From the NCBI GenBank assembly GCA_030144725.1, contig JASKMD010000017.1, positions 5,065,278 through 5,129,277 on the forward strand: a stretch of DNA of 64,000 bases. Direction: 5' to 3'. This stretch comes from Haematococcus lacustris. Its lineage: Eukaryota; Chlorophyta; Chlorophyceae; Chlamydomonadales; Haematococcaceae. The translations under genes were made by a program, and so were the position numbers. The notes below the pieces were generated by a model, which worked only from the letters and a program-made list of their open reading frames with translations, was not told where the DNA came from and searched no databases. Of this stretch, positions 11,588-23,100 are shown one piece after another (within the stretch, counting starts at the first letter, position 1; each line of letters begins with the position of its first letter).

Positions 11588-11678
11588 TAGGGATCGTCCC
11601 GACCCATCTTACGCTAGACTAGATTAGACGGGCTACCAGCTAGATCTATGTAGATCTACGTAGATGGGACGATCCCTA
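11588..11678. mobile_element. 91-bp hAT-like MITE with perfect 8-bp target duplication
   Basis: The termini are TAGGGATCGTCCCGACCC and GATGGGACGATCCCTA. The direct octamer GGTGTAAG flanks both ends (11580-11587 and 11679-11686). Terminal TAGGG and an 8-bp duplication fit the hAT superfamily. There is no coding capacity. Confidence 0.85.
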
Positions 11679-11966
11679 GGTGTAAGCCAACATCATTTTC
11701 AAAGCATACATGCATACAAGATAAATACATACAAGATAAATAAGGTTTCATTGATGAGCTCGCAGCCTGGGTTCGATGAAAACTCTTGCTGTATTCTGGA
11801 GTGGCATGGGCTAGAAAAATGTGGGATGTGGAATTACGTATTGACATAGAACATCCGCCTCCTCGGTGCGCAGTGCACGCACTCATCACGCACAACACGC
11901 TTGACTCCACAGCGTAATCTTGTGTTTCGTTTGGAAAGGAAAACCCCTCTTGCTTCGCAACCCCTG

Positions 11967-13257
11967 ATGCTGGCACAACGACATGTCGGGAGCTGGAGCT
12001 TTCGCAAGCAGCCAGCAGGCCTGGTGGCGCGCATGCCTTGCATCCTCACGGGCCCACAACATTATACAAGGGCACATGCCCGCCGCCCTCAGTGGAGTGG
12101 CAGTAGCTATGGAGAGGATGACTTCCCTGACCCAGACAGAAGGCCTGCTCAACAAAGACGCTCCCGCGCTGCTTGGGGTTTCCAGTCAGACAACGCTCGC
12201 GTGCAGTTGCAGCTCAATGGCACTGAGATCAATGTTGCCAGGGAGAACCTGTGGCAGCTGGCCATCCCTGCGGCAATGCTTCTAGGCCTGGCCACTATCA
12301 TTGGTAAGGCTGTCTGCAATGGTAGCTGCTACCGGCCCATGCATTGCAGGCAGGTAGTGGCCAAGCAGTCAGGCAGGCAGGCGGACAAGCTAGGCGCGCT
12401 AAACAGAGCGGCCCAGGGCTGCGGTCTGCTGCCTTCACAGAGCACACCTCTACTAGCTGCTGGTCCCCATCTGCTGGCTGTGGCCTGGCCTTGCTGCTGC
12501 TGCACGCAGGGCCACTGGTGGTGGGCATTGTAATGGCAGCCGTGGCTACTGGTGCAGCCTTGTCCTTTGGGGCAGTGGCCCTGAGCCTGATTTGGATCCC
12601 CTTTGTGCTCTTGTTTGGCTTCATGGCTTTGTCGATGGTGGGGGTGTCGTTTGGATTCTTTGCTACGTTCGGCCTGGGCCTGTTCTTGCCCAAGCTGCTG
12701 TCTCTGGGTATTGCAACTGGAGGGATGGGCCTGGGATGGCTGGTGGTCAAGAGCCTGCTGCCTGCTTCAGCCACAGGCAGTCAGCAGCAGCAGCAGCCGC
12801 TGTCAGGGGCTGCAAGCCCAGCAGACGCCAGTGTGGGCAGTGAGACTGATGGTGAGCTGAAGCCAAGCACACGATGCCAGCCCAGCTTAGAGCTGGGTGA
12901 GGGCGGCAGCAGGCTGTGCGTGTTCAGCAGTGGTGTGGTATTTGTGTCATCATCACCAGCAATGCCTGGTGCTTGCCAAACATGATGCAGCTGCAGCATG
13001 CCTCATCTAGCAGGGGCAGCGTGCTTTGGGACATCAGTTTAGCAATGCTGCATGCATGCTTAGTCATCATTGCTACATACTGGTCCCATCCCAGGCACCC
13101 GGCATAGGCAGCTGTGACATGGCATGGCATGTCCTGCCCTGCAGTGAGCGAGGAGGAGGCACGGCGCATGAGTGGGGAGTTGAGGGAGTTTGACAGCCTG
13201 CTCGCAGAGCGGGAGGAAGCAAGACGACTGGCTGAATGGCGCAGGCGCCGCAGCTGA
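11967..13257 (+). CDS. Multi-pass membrane protein, probably organelle-targeted (3 exons, 278 aa)
   Basis: Exons 11967-12303, 12510-12896 and 13145-13257 join in frame (both introns phase 1, GT-AG). The N-terminus (MLAQRHVGSWSFRKQPAG) is rich in Arg/Ser/Gln and transit-peptide-like. A first membrane span, LWQLAIPAAMLLGLATIIG, ends exon 1. Exon 2 encodes about three to four more hydrophobic segments (GIVMAAVATGAALSFGAVAL, SLIWIPFVLLFGFMALSMVG, FGFFATFGLGLFLPKLLSLG). The C-terminus is a charged helix (SEEEARRMSGELREFDSLLA ending RRRRS). The start is the first ATG in the frame. I do not recognise the family; a plastid membrane protein is a guess from the N-terminus. Confidence 0.7.
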
Positions 13258-14182
13258 TCAACCCTGGTCCTTGAGAGTTACACTGGACATCGTGGATAGC
13301 ATGGGGCGCATGGGGCTGGCTTTGATGCTGTTAGACAGCTGGCTGTGGCTGGGGGTGGTGGCTTGACGCGGTGGTTGCTCTTGGGCATCACTTAATGGCA
13401 GCTGGTGTTGATAGGTAGCCGTGTCTGACTGGTGCAAAGCACTATTGAGTGTGGAGTCAGGCGGAGTGGACCGGGTGCTCCAGCATGACATTAGTTGATG
13501 TGGGTCCAGCTTCAGGGCAGGGCAGGGCATGAGCAGCCACATCCGGGGTTGTCTAGCTGCACTGAGCGTGAGAGACTTACACTTGTCACAGATTGACAGA
13601 GTGCACTAGGGTGAGTGGTGTTGCAGCCTAGTGGGCTTTCTATAGCTTGGTTGCGCATGTGTTAGCAATGACAGATCAATAGAAGCAATGCACATGCAGT
13701 TGTAGCTATCATGTGTGTATGGTGGTGGGATTGTTCCTGCCATCCGCACTTTGCATGCAGTCAGCTTGTGGTGCATGTGAATAAGTGCATAAGAGTCGCA
13801 TGCATCAAGACAAGAGTTTTATGATTATGTGCATGGCCTGTACAAGCAAGTGTTGTGTGCTAAATACCTGGTTAAGGACCAGCATGCGCCCAGCTGTTGG
13901 CATGGTGGCAGGCGCATGCACGGCAACTGGCCGCTGAACATAAGATGGTATGCAAACCTGTCTGCTCATCACGAGGCCCCATCCGCTGCACTGCCAGCCA
14001 ACCAGCGCTCGTTCCCCATCCTGTCACTCCACAACCGTCCTCATCGCTGTCCATCCTCGCAAAGCGAGACATTGCGAGTGGGCAAGCCGTGCTCCGGCAG
14101 CTGTGGCGGGGAGGAGCTCCGACCAGCTGAGAGTAAATGGCTTAAACAAGGCTGGCTGGGCCCCTAACCCTGCTCCTGAGGT
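13258..14182. other. Convergent intergenic region
   Basis: It lies between the 3' ends of the membrane-protein gene (+) and the PHS1-like gene (-). TTACA (minus-strand TGTAA) near 13,577 could serve the PHS1-like transcript. No gene is recognised. Confidence 0.4.
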
Positions 14183-17100
14183 TCAGTGGGGCATGGGGTG
14201 GGCTGGGTGCTTGGTGCGCATGTGCAGCCGCAAGCTGGCTGCCGAGATACCCACCTGCACAGATGGTGAGGTGGACAACCCAGCAGGTGGTGGAGGTGGA
14301 CAACCCGGCACGCCCTGTCCCAAATAGGCTGAGAACCACCAAGCCACGAACGGGCCATGGCAAGGCACTCCTGCTGATGCACCTCCCTTCTGTGTTTGCT
14401 TGCTTGCCATGTAGCAGTCGTCACTGCCACAGCTTGCAGCTAAGACGCAGCAGTGTGTTGTGAACGAGTTTGGCCTTTGCTGCCACTGCCTGAATGGGGG
14501 CTGCATGGGGGCTGCAGGGGGGGGCTGCATGGGGAGTGGGCAGGGGGTGTGCCTGGCTCACCTCCTGGCCGCATACTGTGCACCGCGCTGCCTCAGGCTT
14601 GCCCCGCTTGCCTCCAAGTACCTTCTGGGCAGTTGCCGCAGCTGGGCCTGATGCAGCCGGGCCCTGCATGCCAGGCGAGCACCACATCACCGCCCAGGTA
14701 ACACCTCTCACCTGAAATAACACTCTACATCACACTTGATCACACAACTGTTGCTGAGCTAGAGGACCACACCATGCTACTCATGCAGGCCATATGAACA
14801 TCCCGCAACAACGTTGACAGCAGCATGCCCCATGCTACTGCTGCTGCTGCCGCCCCTGCTGCTGCTGCCGCCCTTGCTGCTGCTGGCGCCCTATACTGAG
14901 TTTGCTGCTCCTGTGTGGCTGTAGCGGCTGGGTCCCTAGTCTTTAGCCTTGGCCTGGCCCCCCAGCTCACCTCCACGCTGCTGACCCCGCCCCTCACACT
15001 CCTCTCATGCGCAATGAGGGCAGCACTGAAGCCAGCGTTGGGGCAAGCCTCAGGCCGCCGGTCCCTGCATCAGGTGCATGCAGCCCCGGCCGCATTGCTT
15101 GCACCCTGGACACATGCAACCATACGCTGTTGCCTTAGGCCTGGTCAGATGGGCTGCCGGCGCATCAATACTGGCAGCAGCAACGCCAGCAGTATGCGCA
15201 CTCAGCAGGAATCCATGGCCAGATAGGGACACAGCAGCAGGGCAGCAGGGAGGCAGGGAGGCAGGGAGGTAGGGCAGCAAGGCAGCGGGGCGGCAGGGCA
15301 GCAGAGCAGCAGAGCAGGGCACAAGTGGTGGGGGGTGGATCTGACCCTTGCTTCATGCCTCGCATGGAGACGGCATCCGCGGCAGCATTGGTGACAGCAT
15401 TGGTGACAGCATTGGCCCCCCCAGAAGCAGGTCTGTTAGCGCTCCCTGCCAGCCCGGTCACCGCCCTCCAACCGGCCCCCCACCTGACCAGCGCCAGTGC
15501 GTCTGCCAGGCTGAAGCCGCGCCGCTCCACCAGGTACGCCACCACCAGCGCCACGCTGCGGCTGCGGCCCTCACTGCAGTGCACCAACACGCCCCCAGGG
15601 CCTGGCGCCTGGCTGCTGCCCCGCCCTCCCACCCCTCCACCAGCACTGCTCCTACCCCCTCCCAACCCCCCAGCCCCTGGCCTCCCTGCTTCAGGTGTAG
15701 CTGCCTCCCCTGTGGCCCCACCCAGCCCAGGCGGTAGCTGCAAGGGGGGCGGGCTGCCACCACCGCCCAGGCTGGCCCTGCCCGCCCCTGACCCTTGCCC
15801 ATGGCTCAGTGTTCGGCGGTGGCCTGGGCTAGGGCGCGGGCCGGGTGGCGGGGTGGCCCGGGGGCTGGGTGGCTGCGGCTGCAGCTGCAGCGGGGGGCGT
15901 TGCAGGCCATCCCCTGGTGCCAGGATGGGCAAGACGGGGCTGCCAGAGGCGTATTGGCGGAGGGGTGCTGGGCGGCTGTGTTCATTGCTAGTGGGCGGCA
16001 GAGGGGGGAGCAGCAGGCCGGGGGGGTCCGGGCCAGGGCTCGTGTGGCCGCCTGCAGCACAGGGAGGTGAGGCCCCTGCAGCAGCGTGTGGGGTGCCAGG
16101 GTCAGGGGCAAGCAGCCTGGCAGCCTGACAGACACATGGCAGACAGTGGCAGAGGGGCAGCTGCTTGAGGTTGCCTAGGCGGATATGGGTTTGCAGGCAT
16201 GCGGCCACTGGGTGGTGGTGGTGGCGGTGGTGGTGGTGGTGGTGGTGGTGGTGGAGGCTGAGCCTGGTGCTGCTGGGGGTGCGGCACCGCACGGCTTGGC
16301 CCCACCCACCCTCCACCCTCCCTGGCCAGCCTGCAGCACAGCATGGCGCAGCGTGAGAGGCAGTGCTGGGCGGTGCCACCCTCAGGGGCTGTGACCCTGC
16401 AGCTGCCACTTGCCTTGCAGCAGCCAGGGTGTTGGGGGGATGAGGTGTGGGGTGGGGGAGGCCTGGGAGTGTGACAGGCTGCTGCTGCACGAGGCGGGGC
16501 TGCTGCAGGCGATGCCCAAGCCCCGGTCGATGAAGTCGGCGGCGGCGGTGAAGCAGGCGGTGATGTCCTCGTTGTCACGGTCGCGCAGGGGCAGGCGCAA
16601 CACATTGAAGCCGGCAGAGGGGGGCGGCGCTGCGACCTCCTGCGGGGCGGGCAGGGCCACGCCAGGCTGTGTGGGGCTGCCCTCGTTCCTTAGCACAGGG
16701 GGTGGCACTCTACTACTGCCACACCCCACTGCACTATGAAGCCGCTGCCCCTGCCCCTGCCCCTGCCCCTGCCCCTGCCCCTGCCCCTGCCCCTGCCCCT
16801 GCCCCTGCCCCTGCCCCTGCCCCTGCTCCTGCCCCTGCCCCTCCCACCTCAGTGCTGTTTAGCAGGTGTGTGATGCCCAGGTGGCGCAGCACGTGGTGGG
16901 AGTCCGCAGCCACTGCGCCGCCAAGGTACAGCGGCAGGCTGTCCAGGATGCGCACAGGGGCGCAGGCCGCTGCAGCCTCCTCCAGCACCCGCATGCGCCG
17001 CAGCATGTGGTCCAGGCGCACCTACGCCATGGAAGGGTTACGACCTCGCCGACGTCAGACAGGCAGCACTGGAGTGGCGGGCTCAATGCTGGCCAGCATG

Positions 17101-20100
17101 GAGGGGGTGGGGTGGGGTGGCGTGGGGCATAACCCCATTGGATGCAAGGCTAGTGATACGAGGAGATGAGCGGAGGAGGCAACACATGGCTGGCTGCAGT
17201 GCCTTTGCCCTTCAGCCATTTGCCGCCTGCGCCCACCTTGAGCTCATACAGGTCCACTATGGGTTGGGAGCCAGACAGGAAGCCCATGGTCAGCACCCGC
17301 TGCACGCGGTGCCGCACCTGCCACTCGTCTGCTGCCGCTTTCAAGGTAGCGCCGTGCTGCCTGACCAGCAGCAGCACCGCAACCACCGGCAGCATCACGT
17401 AAGGGCGCAAGAGCAAGGAGGAGGTCCATCTGACCGCCTGACTGCCTGAGACTAAGGTGAATGCAGGCAGGCCTGGTGCAAGGCAGGCCTGCTCTGGTTC
17501 AAGCCTTGTGCAGAGTCCACAATTGGATGACTACGTAGCGGCAACCTCAGGAGACAGAAGACGCAAGACTTCTTAGTGCAGTGCTGCATTGTGAGTGGGG
17601 GCAGGCTGCATGCACGCATGCACGCATGCCCAGGTGGGTTCCTGAGTGCATGGATGCGCCTGCTAACCTGAAAGTGTCTCTCCAACGCTCTACTCGGGCT
17701 GAGATGGCGGAGTTGTGCTTGGCCTCCGCGCCCACTGCCTTCAGAGCCAGGGTCAGGCCCATGCCCGGGCCTACACCACCAGCAGCAGCAGAAGCAGCGG
17801 AAGCAGCAGCAGGCGTCAGCTTTGCGCTTAAGGGCCAGCTGGTTGAGGCAAGCCCAAGCTACAGCCCAATTCCCTGGGCACGTAGCTAGGGTAGTAAACA
17901 GGGACGTCAGGCAGAAACCCACCGGGCCTACACCACCAGCAGCAGAAGCAAAAGCAGCAGGCGGTCGTCAGGGCTGTGTGTCACGGCAAAGTGGGTAGGG
18001 CTGGCGACCCAAGCTTCAGCCCCACCCCCTCTAAGCCCAAGCCCTAGCCCTACCAACGTGGCGTAGTGGACAGGGACCTCAGTCAGTAACTCAGATACAC
18101 ACACAGTTGTCAGGAGCCCTCCCTGCTCTCCCCACCCCCCACCCTATCCCTAGCCCATGGCTTTGAACCATCCTCACTGCCGACACCCACACCATCACTC
18201 CCCATCACCAGATTACACTAACATCAGCATTTGAATTGCCAACCCCCACCCTGCCCACCATCCCTCCCCCCGGTCACACCTTTCCCCAACATTGGGCAGG
18301 AGGTGCGCCGGGGGCTGAGCTCCGGCCCAAAGGAGCCACCGCTGCTCTCCACGGCAAAAGGGCTGGCTGGGGGCCGACCTGCACCCAGAGCCCCTCCAGC
18401 GCTGCTCCTGCCCATTAGGCGCACCTGCAGCATACCAACCGCTCCCAGGTCTTGCTGGGGCTCTGCCGCAGCCTGACAGCAGCACCAGCATTGTCATGTC
18501 AGTGTCAGGTCATGGCAGCCATGTGCTGGTGCCTAGGGCCAGAGCTTGCAGCCATGGCGAACCCATGGCAGGTTTTATTGACCCCGAGGAAACCCGAAGA
18601 AATATGAGAAAACCGAGAAATCAAGAGCAGCTGAGTCAGACCCATGTCAGGTGTCAGAGAACCCAAAAAGTGTCAGGCATGACCTGGCGGACGTGACAGA
18701 ACCATCAAGGTCAATGAACAGGCCAGCCACCAAACCATCCAGTCACTAAGGAGAAATGGGTGGGAATTGGAGGTACCATGGGCAATGGTGGTCACACCCC
18801 CACACCCTTGTGCCCCAGTGCATGACAGGAAGGGCTTATCACCAGCCGTTGTTGACTTTGGACATGCAGCGTGGAGCAAGGGGCATGTGGGACAGAGACC
18901 TGCCCTGTTGCAGCTGGCCTTGATGTCATGGCTCTAACTGGCCGTATCCACATGCAGCCTCACTCATGTACGGAGCAAGGGGCTTGTAGGGGGTGTGGCG
19001 TGTGTGTGTGGTGTGTGTGTACAAGTGGGTGTGTGTGGCGGCAAGGAGTGCAGTGGCTGGCAGCATGTGAGGTTGAGGAACCCACAGCAGGTGATGCAGC
19101 TGAGACTGTGAAGGGAGGGTGCCCCGCCCCGCCCCTGCCCTGCCCTGCCCTGCCCCGCCCCCTGAACATCAGCCTGTGTGCCCGCCCGGTGCTGCGCCTG
19201 ACCTCCAGCTGTGCATCACTGTCAGGGGTGTGTGCACCATTGTGGCTGGTTGAACATCAGCCTGCTGCTGCGCCTGACCTCCAGCTGTGCGGGGCGCTTG
19301 CGGGGCACGTCAGGGGAGGCGGCAGCGGCCACTGCCTTGCCAGGCGCGCTGCCGCCAGCCTGTGGAGAGGCTGAGGGTGGGCGGGGCAGGGGAGAGGGTG
19401 GGCAGCTCACTGCCATAGCCCCAGGTATGGGGGGCAGGCTGGGCCCAGGTCGGGCTGAGGGCGCCTGCCGCTCCTCACTGTTGGGCCGGGTCCGGACCAT
19501 CAGGCTGGGGCTGATGGAGTCAGGGGTGAGGGGGCAGGAGGGGGAAGTGGTGCCGGTGGCCGGCGGGGGGGATGCCTGGAGGGGGCTGGGGCAGGGGCTG
19601 GGCACCACCAGCAGCGGCAGCCAGTGGGGGTCGTGGTGCTTGGTGGCAGGGGGGGCGGGGGCAGAGGCAGGGGCGGGGGCGGGGCTGAGGGGTGGTGGGG
19701 AGGGACGGGGCGGCAGCCGGTGGGGTGGGTGCTTTGGCTCCAGGGGAGAGGTGGGGACCTTGGCAGGATGGTGGGCAGAGTTGGGTGAAGGCTGGCCAGG
19801 CAGCTGCAGGCAGGGGCGGCAGGGGGGCAAGGTTGTAGGCACACCAGGTGTGGGGAGGTGGGGAAAGGGGAGGAGGGAGGCGAGCGTGTGCCCTCGAGCG
19901 GTCAAAAGAGTGAGTGAGCGAGTAGGGTGGGAGGGCGGCAGAAGAGTGGTAGGTAGGCATTGCAGGCAGTGGGAAGCCCAGGGCTGGCCAGTGGAAAGCC
20001 CAGGGTTTGCCCAGGGCTCTTGGCTGACGAGGTCGTGGTGCTGTGTGCTGTCTGTGTTGCAGCGTCTGTGCAGTCAGCACAACGGAGCAGCTGCCAGCCA

Positions 20101-23100
20101 GCCTTCCAGCTGCAAGCCGCAGAGTCTGTGGGGCCGCTCTATTGAGATGGCGGGTGCTGAGCACCAAGCATGACCCAGGCGCTGCTAGTGCCTTGCCTGC
20201 AGGTCAGGCGCGGCTTGCCTCACGTCCTCAATGAACTCCGCTACCCACTCTTCTATGCGGGCGTGCATCATCTCGAACAAGCCCTGCAGCGCAACAGCCC
20301 CAGGTTCAGGAAGGCTGCAGCAAAGCAAAGCAGCGACAGCCAGCGACCAGCCAGCGACCAGGTGGCAGGCCAGGCATACACGGGGTCAGCACACGCAGGC
20401 ACAGAGCAGCGCAGCCCTGCCAGGTGGCAGCTGATGCTCAACCAGCCACAATGGTGCACACACCCCTGACAGTGATGCTGTGGGTGGCACTGCATGCAGC
20501 CACTGTGGTCTGCGATGGTTACCGCCACCCATGACAATTGCTGCGGGTGGCACTGCATGCCGCCACAAAGCAATGCTCGCTGCAATGGACTCCACCACCC
20601 CTGACTGACACTGTGTGTGGCTGTGGCTGTGGCTGTGGCTGTGACTGTGACTGTGACTGTGGCTGTGGCTGTGACTGTGACTGTGACTGTGGCTGTGACT
20701 GCAGGTGACACAATGAGGCTTCTGTGCTCCTGGCTCCACCACCAGGGGGCAGGGAGGCATGCAGCACCATGCATGCCATGCAGACACTGGCACACACCAT
20801 GCATGCAGGCGCTGACAGGTCAAACTCGACAGTCACGCCGAACAATGACTCCGTGAAAGTCAGCCATGATACGGACCACAGGCCCACACCACACTACAGC
20901 CCACACCCAGGCCACAGCACCTGCCCCGGTTTGCTCTGCCTCTGCCGCCCCCCCTGACCTTGAGGGCCACTGCACGACCCAGGCTGTAGCGCATGCCCGC
21001 CTGGAAGGCCGCCACCATGGAGCTTTGCGTGTGCTGGTCAGCCAGCAGCGCTAAGGCCCCTGCTGGTCCGCCACTGAGCAGCTGGTCGCGCAGGAGGGCG
21101 GCCACCACACCCTCCCCGGGGTCAGTCAGCACCTAGGGGGCAGGCCCAGGGGAGCAGGGGAGGGAGGAGGGCACTGTAGGTGTGAGGTATAGGGCGGCAG
21201 GCGTGGCCGCATCGAGCCCCAGGCACGCCTTTGTCGGAGGTGAGTGGACTGAGGTCAGGCAGCCCCACCATCTCCCTAGGTGCAGTGCTGCCCTGTGATG
21301 CTCTGTGAGGCCTGTGCATTGTAGGTGCAGAGGTGCCCTGTAGGTGCCCTGTTCAGGGCTCCTTTTCAGGTGCAGTGTGGGCAGATAGTGCAGGGCATGT
21401 GAGGCAGGCTGCTCCGTGGCTCAGCGCGTGTGACACCAGGCAAAGCAGACCCAGACAGGCTCTGAGGCCCCAGACCCACCAGCTGGGCCAGGCGGTCCAC
21501 CGCCTCGTCCTCCCGGTCCAGCTTGGCGGCAGGAGGCCGGCGCTGCACGCATGCGTCAATGGCCACGATGCGCCCTGCGTGGGGCGAGCCTGCGGTCAGA
21601 GCAGGCCACACACCATGCCAGCCACACACTCATGGGTCCTTGCATGTGGCCATGTGGCCATGTGGCCTGCTCCCTGGCACCGCCACCTGGCTCCAACATC
21701 TGGCTCCAACTGCTTGGGCCGCCGCCTGTGTGTTTGACACGGCTGTTGCTGGGAGCAGCTCACGCTGCTGCTGCTCTACCTTGCTGTCGACTGCCTCAAA
21801 GCCTCAACGCCGGTCCAGCCACATGCTCCATGGTGATGTAGTATTCCATGGAATTCAATTTGCAATCCCTTGTGTGCAAACCCTCATCATGTACGACACG
21901 CCCGAGTTAAGCCTGCCGTTGTGTGACACGTCTGTTTATCGCCATCTTCCAGGGCTGCAGTTGCTGAGCCACCTCACGAGCCAAGCTCAAACCCAGGAAG
22001 GCCCTTCCCCAGACGGACCAGTGACTGGCCTAAACTAATGGCCATCTGCCACCCACTGAGCCTGCACCGGGTTGCCACCGGCTGTCGTGCAGAGGTGAGG
22101 GGGCAGGGCAGGGCGGTGGCAGGGCAGGGCAGGGCAAGACGCTTTAGGGAGGCCCACCAGATGTGGATGATGACCACAGGATGTTGCCAGGGTTGCCCCG
22201 CCACCCCAGGTCGGGGCAGTGGAGGCGGTCTGCGTTGCCCAGCATGCAATCCACCAGGAACAGGCGACCAAGGTCACGGAATGTGGTTTGCGCGGCTGGC
22301 ACGGACTGCAATGCAGCATGGGGCACAGCAGGGAGGGTGGTGTGGCCGCCATGTCACAGGCAGACCTGCAGGCACGCCTGAAGGTGGCTGCATGCGGGCA
22401 CACCAGCAGTGACAAGCTGCCTGTCAGAAGAACCGTGTTGCTGGTGACAGTTAGCTAGGGAAAGTTGTGCTTGCACATTTCATCTCTGAGTCTGCACTAG
22501 CGCCATCTGCACCACCGGCTCCATCAGGGCATGCTGAGGTGGCAGGTGGCAGCGGGCGCAGTAGTGGCAGCACCCCATCCCTGACCTCCCCTTGCAGCCT
22601 GGAAGCTCCTGCGAAGACCCACAGCCTTCATGATGCCTACCTGGAACACAGCCCTGGGCGCATCCACTAGCTTGCTGCCATGCACAAAGCCCATGACCAA
22701 GGCAGCTGACACCCGCTCCATCTCGCGCCGCAGCAGCTCGCCCCCAGCCTCTGGCTCCAGCCGCCCTGCAGCCTGCTCCAGCTTGACCCACTCCCAGGCG
22801 CTGCCACCAGCCTAGGGCGAGGCACACCCACCATCACCAACAACAACAACAACACATCACCACCACCACGTTCATTGATAGCCGGCTTCTGGCACAGGCT
22901 GAAGCTGCCTTTGCTAGGAGCAACATGATGTCGCTTATGCTGGTGGGGCAAAGTCAGCAGCAACACCAGTTTCTTATAAACACCATACAATGATGATGAT
23001 GATGATGATGATGACCACCACCATCACTGCCGACAAGATCGACCAAAAAGAATTTACCAGTTGGCCACCTGGGCCTGGAGCCTGGGCCTGGAGGGGACCG

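Noticed and set aside
12298..12774. Minus-strand frame opposite the membrane-protein gene
   Set aside because: It is antisense to an in-frame, spliced gene and has no domain content.
16102..16605. His/Pro-rich minus-strand frame as a metal-binding protein
   Set aside because: The His run is the (GGT)n microsatellite read on the other strand, within a PHS1-like intron.
19222..20167. Long Pro/Ser-rich frames on both strands between 19.2 and 20.2 kb as separate genes
   Set aside because: They overlap the linker region of the PHS1-like gene. GC-rich low-complexity DNA gives open frames in several registers, and only the minus-strand one can belong to that gene.
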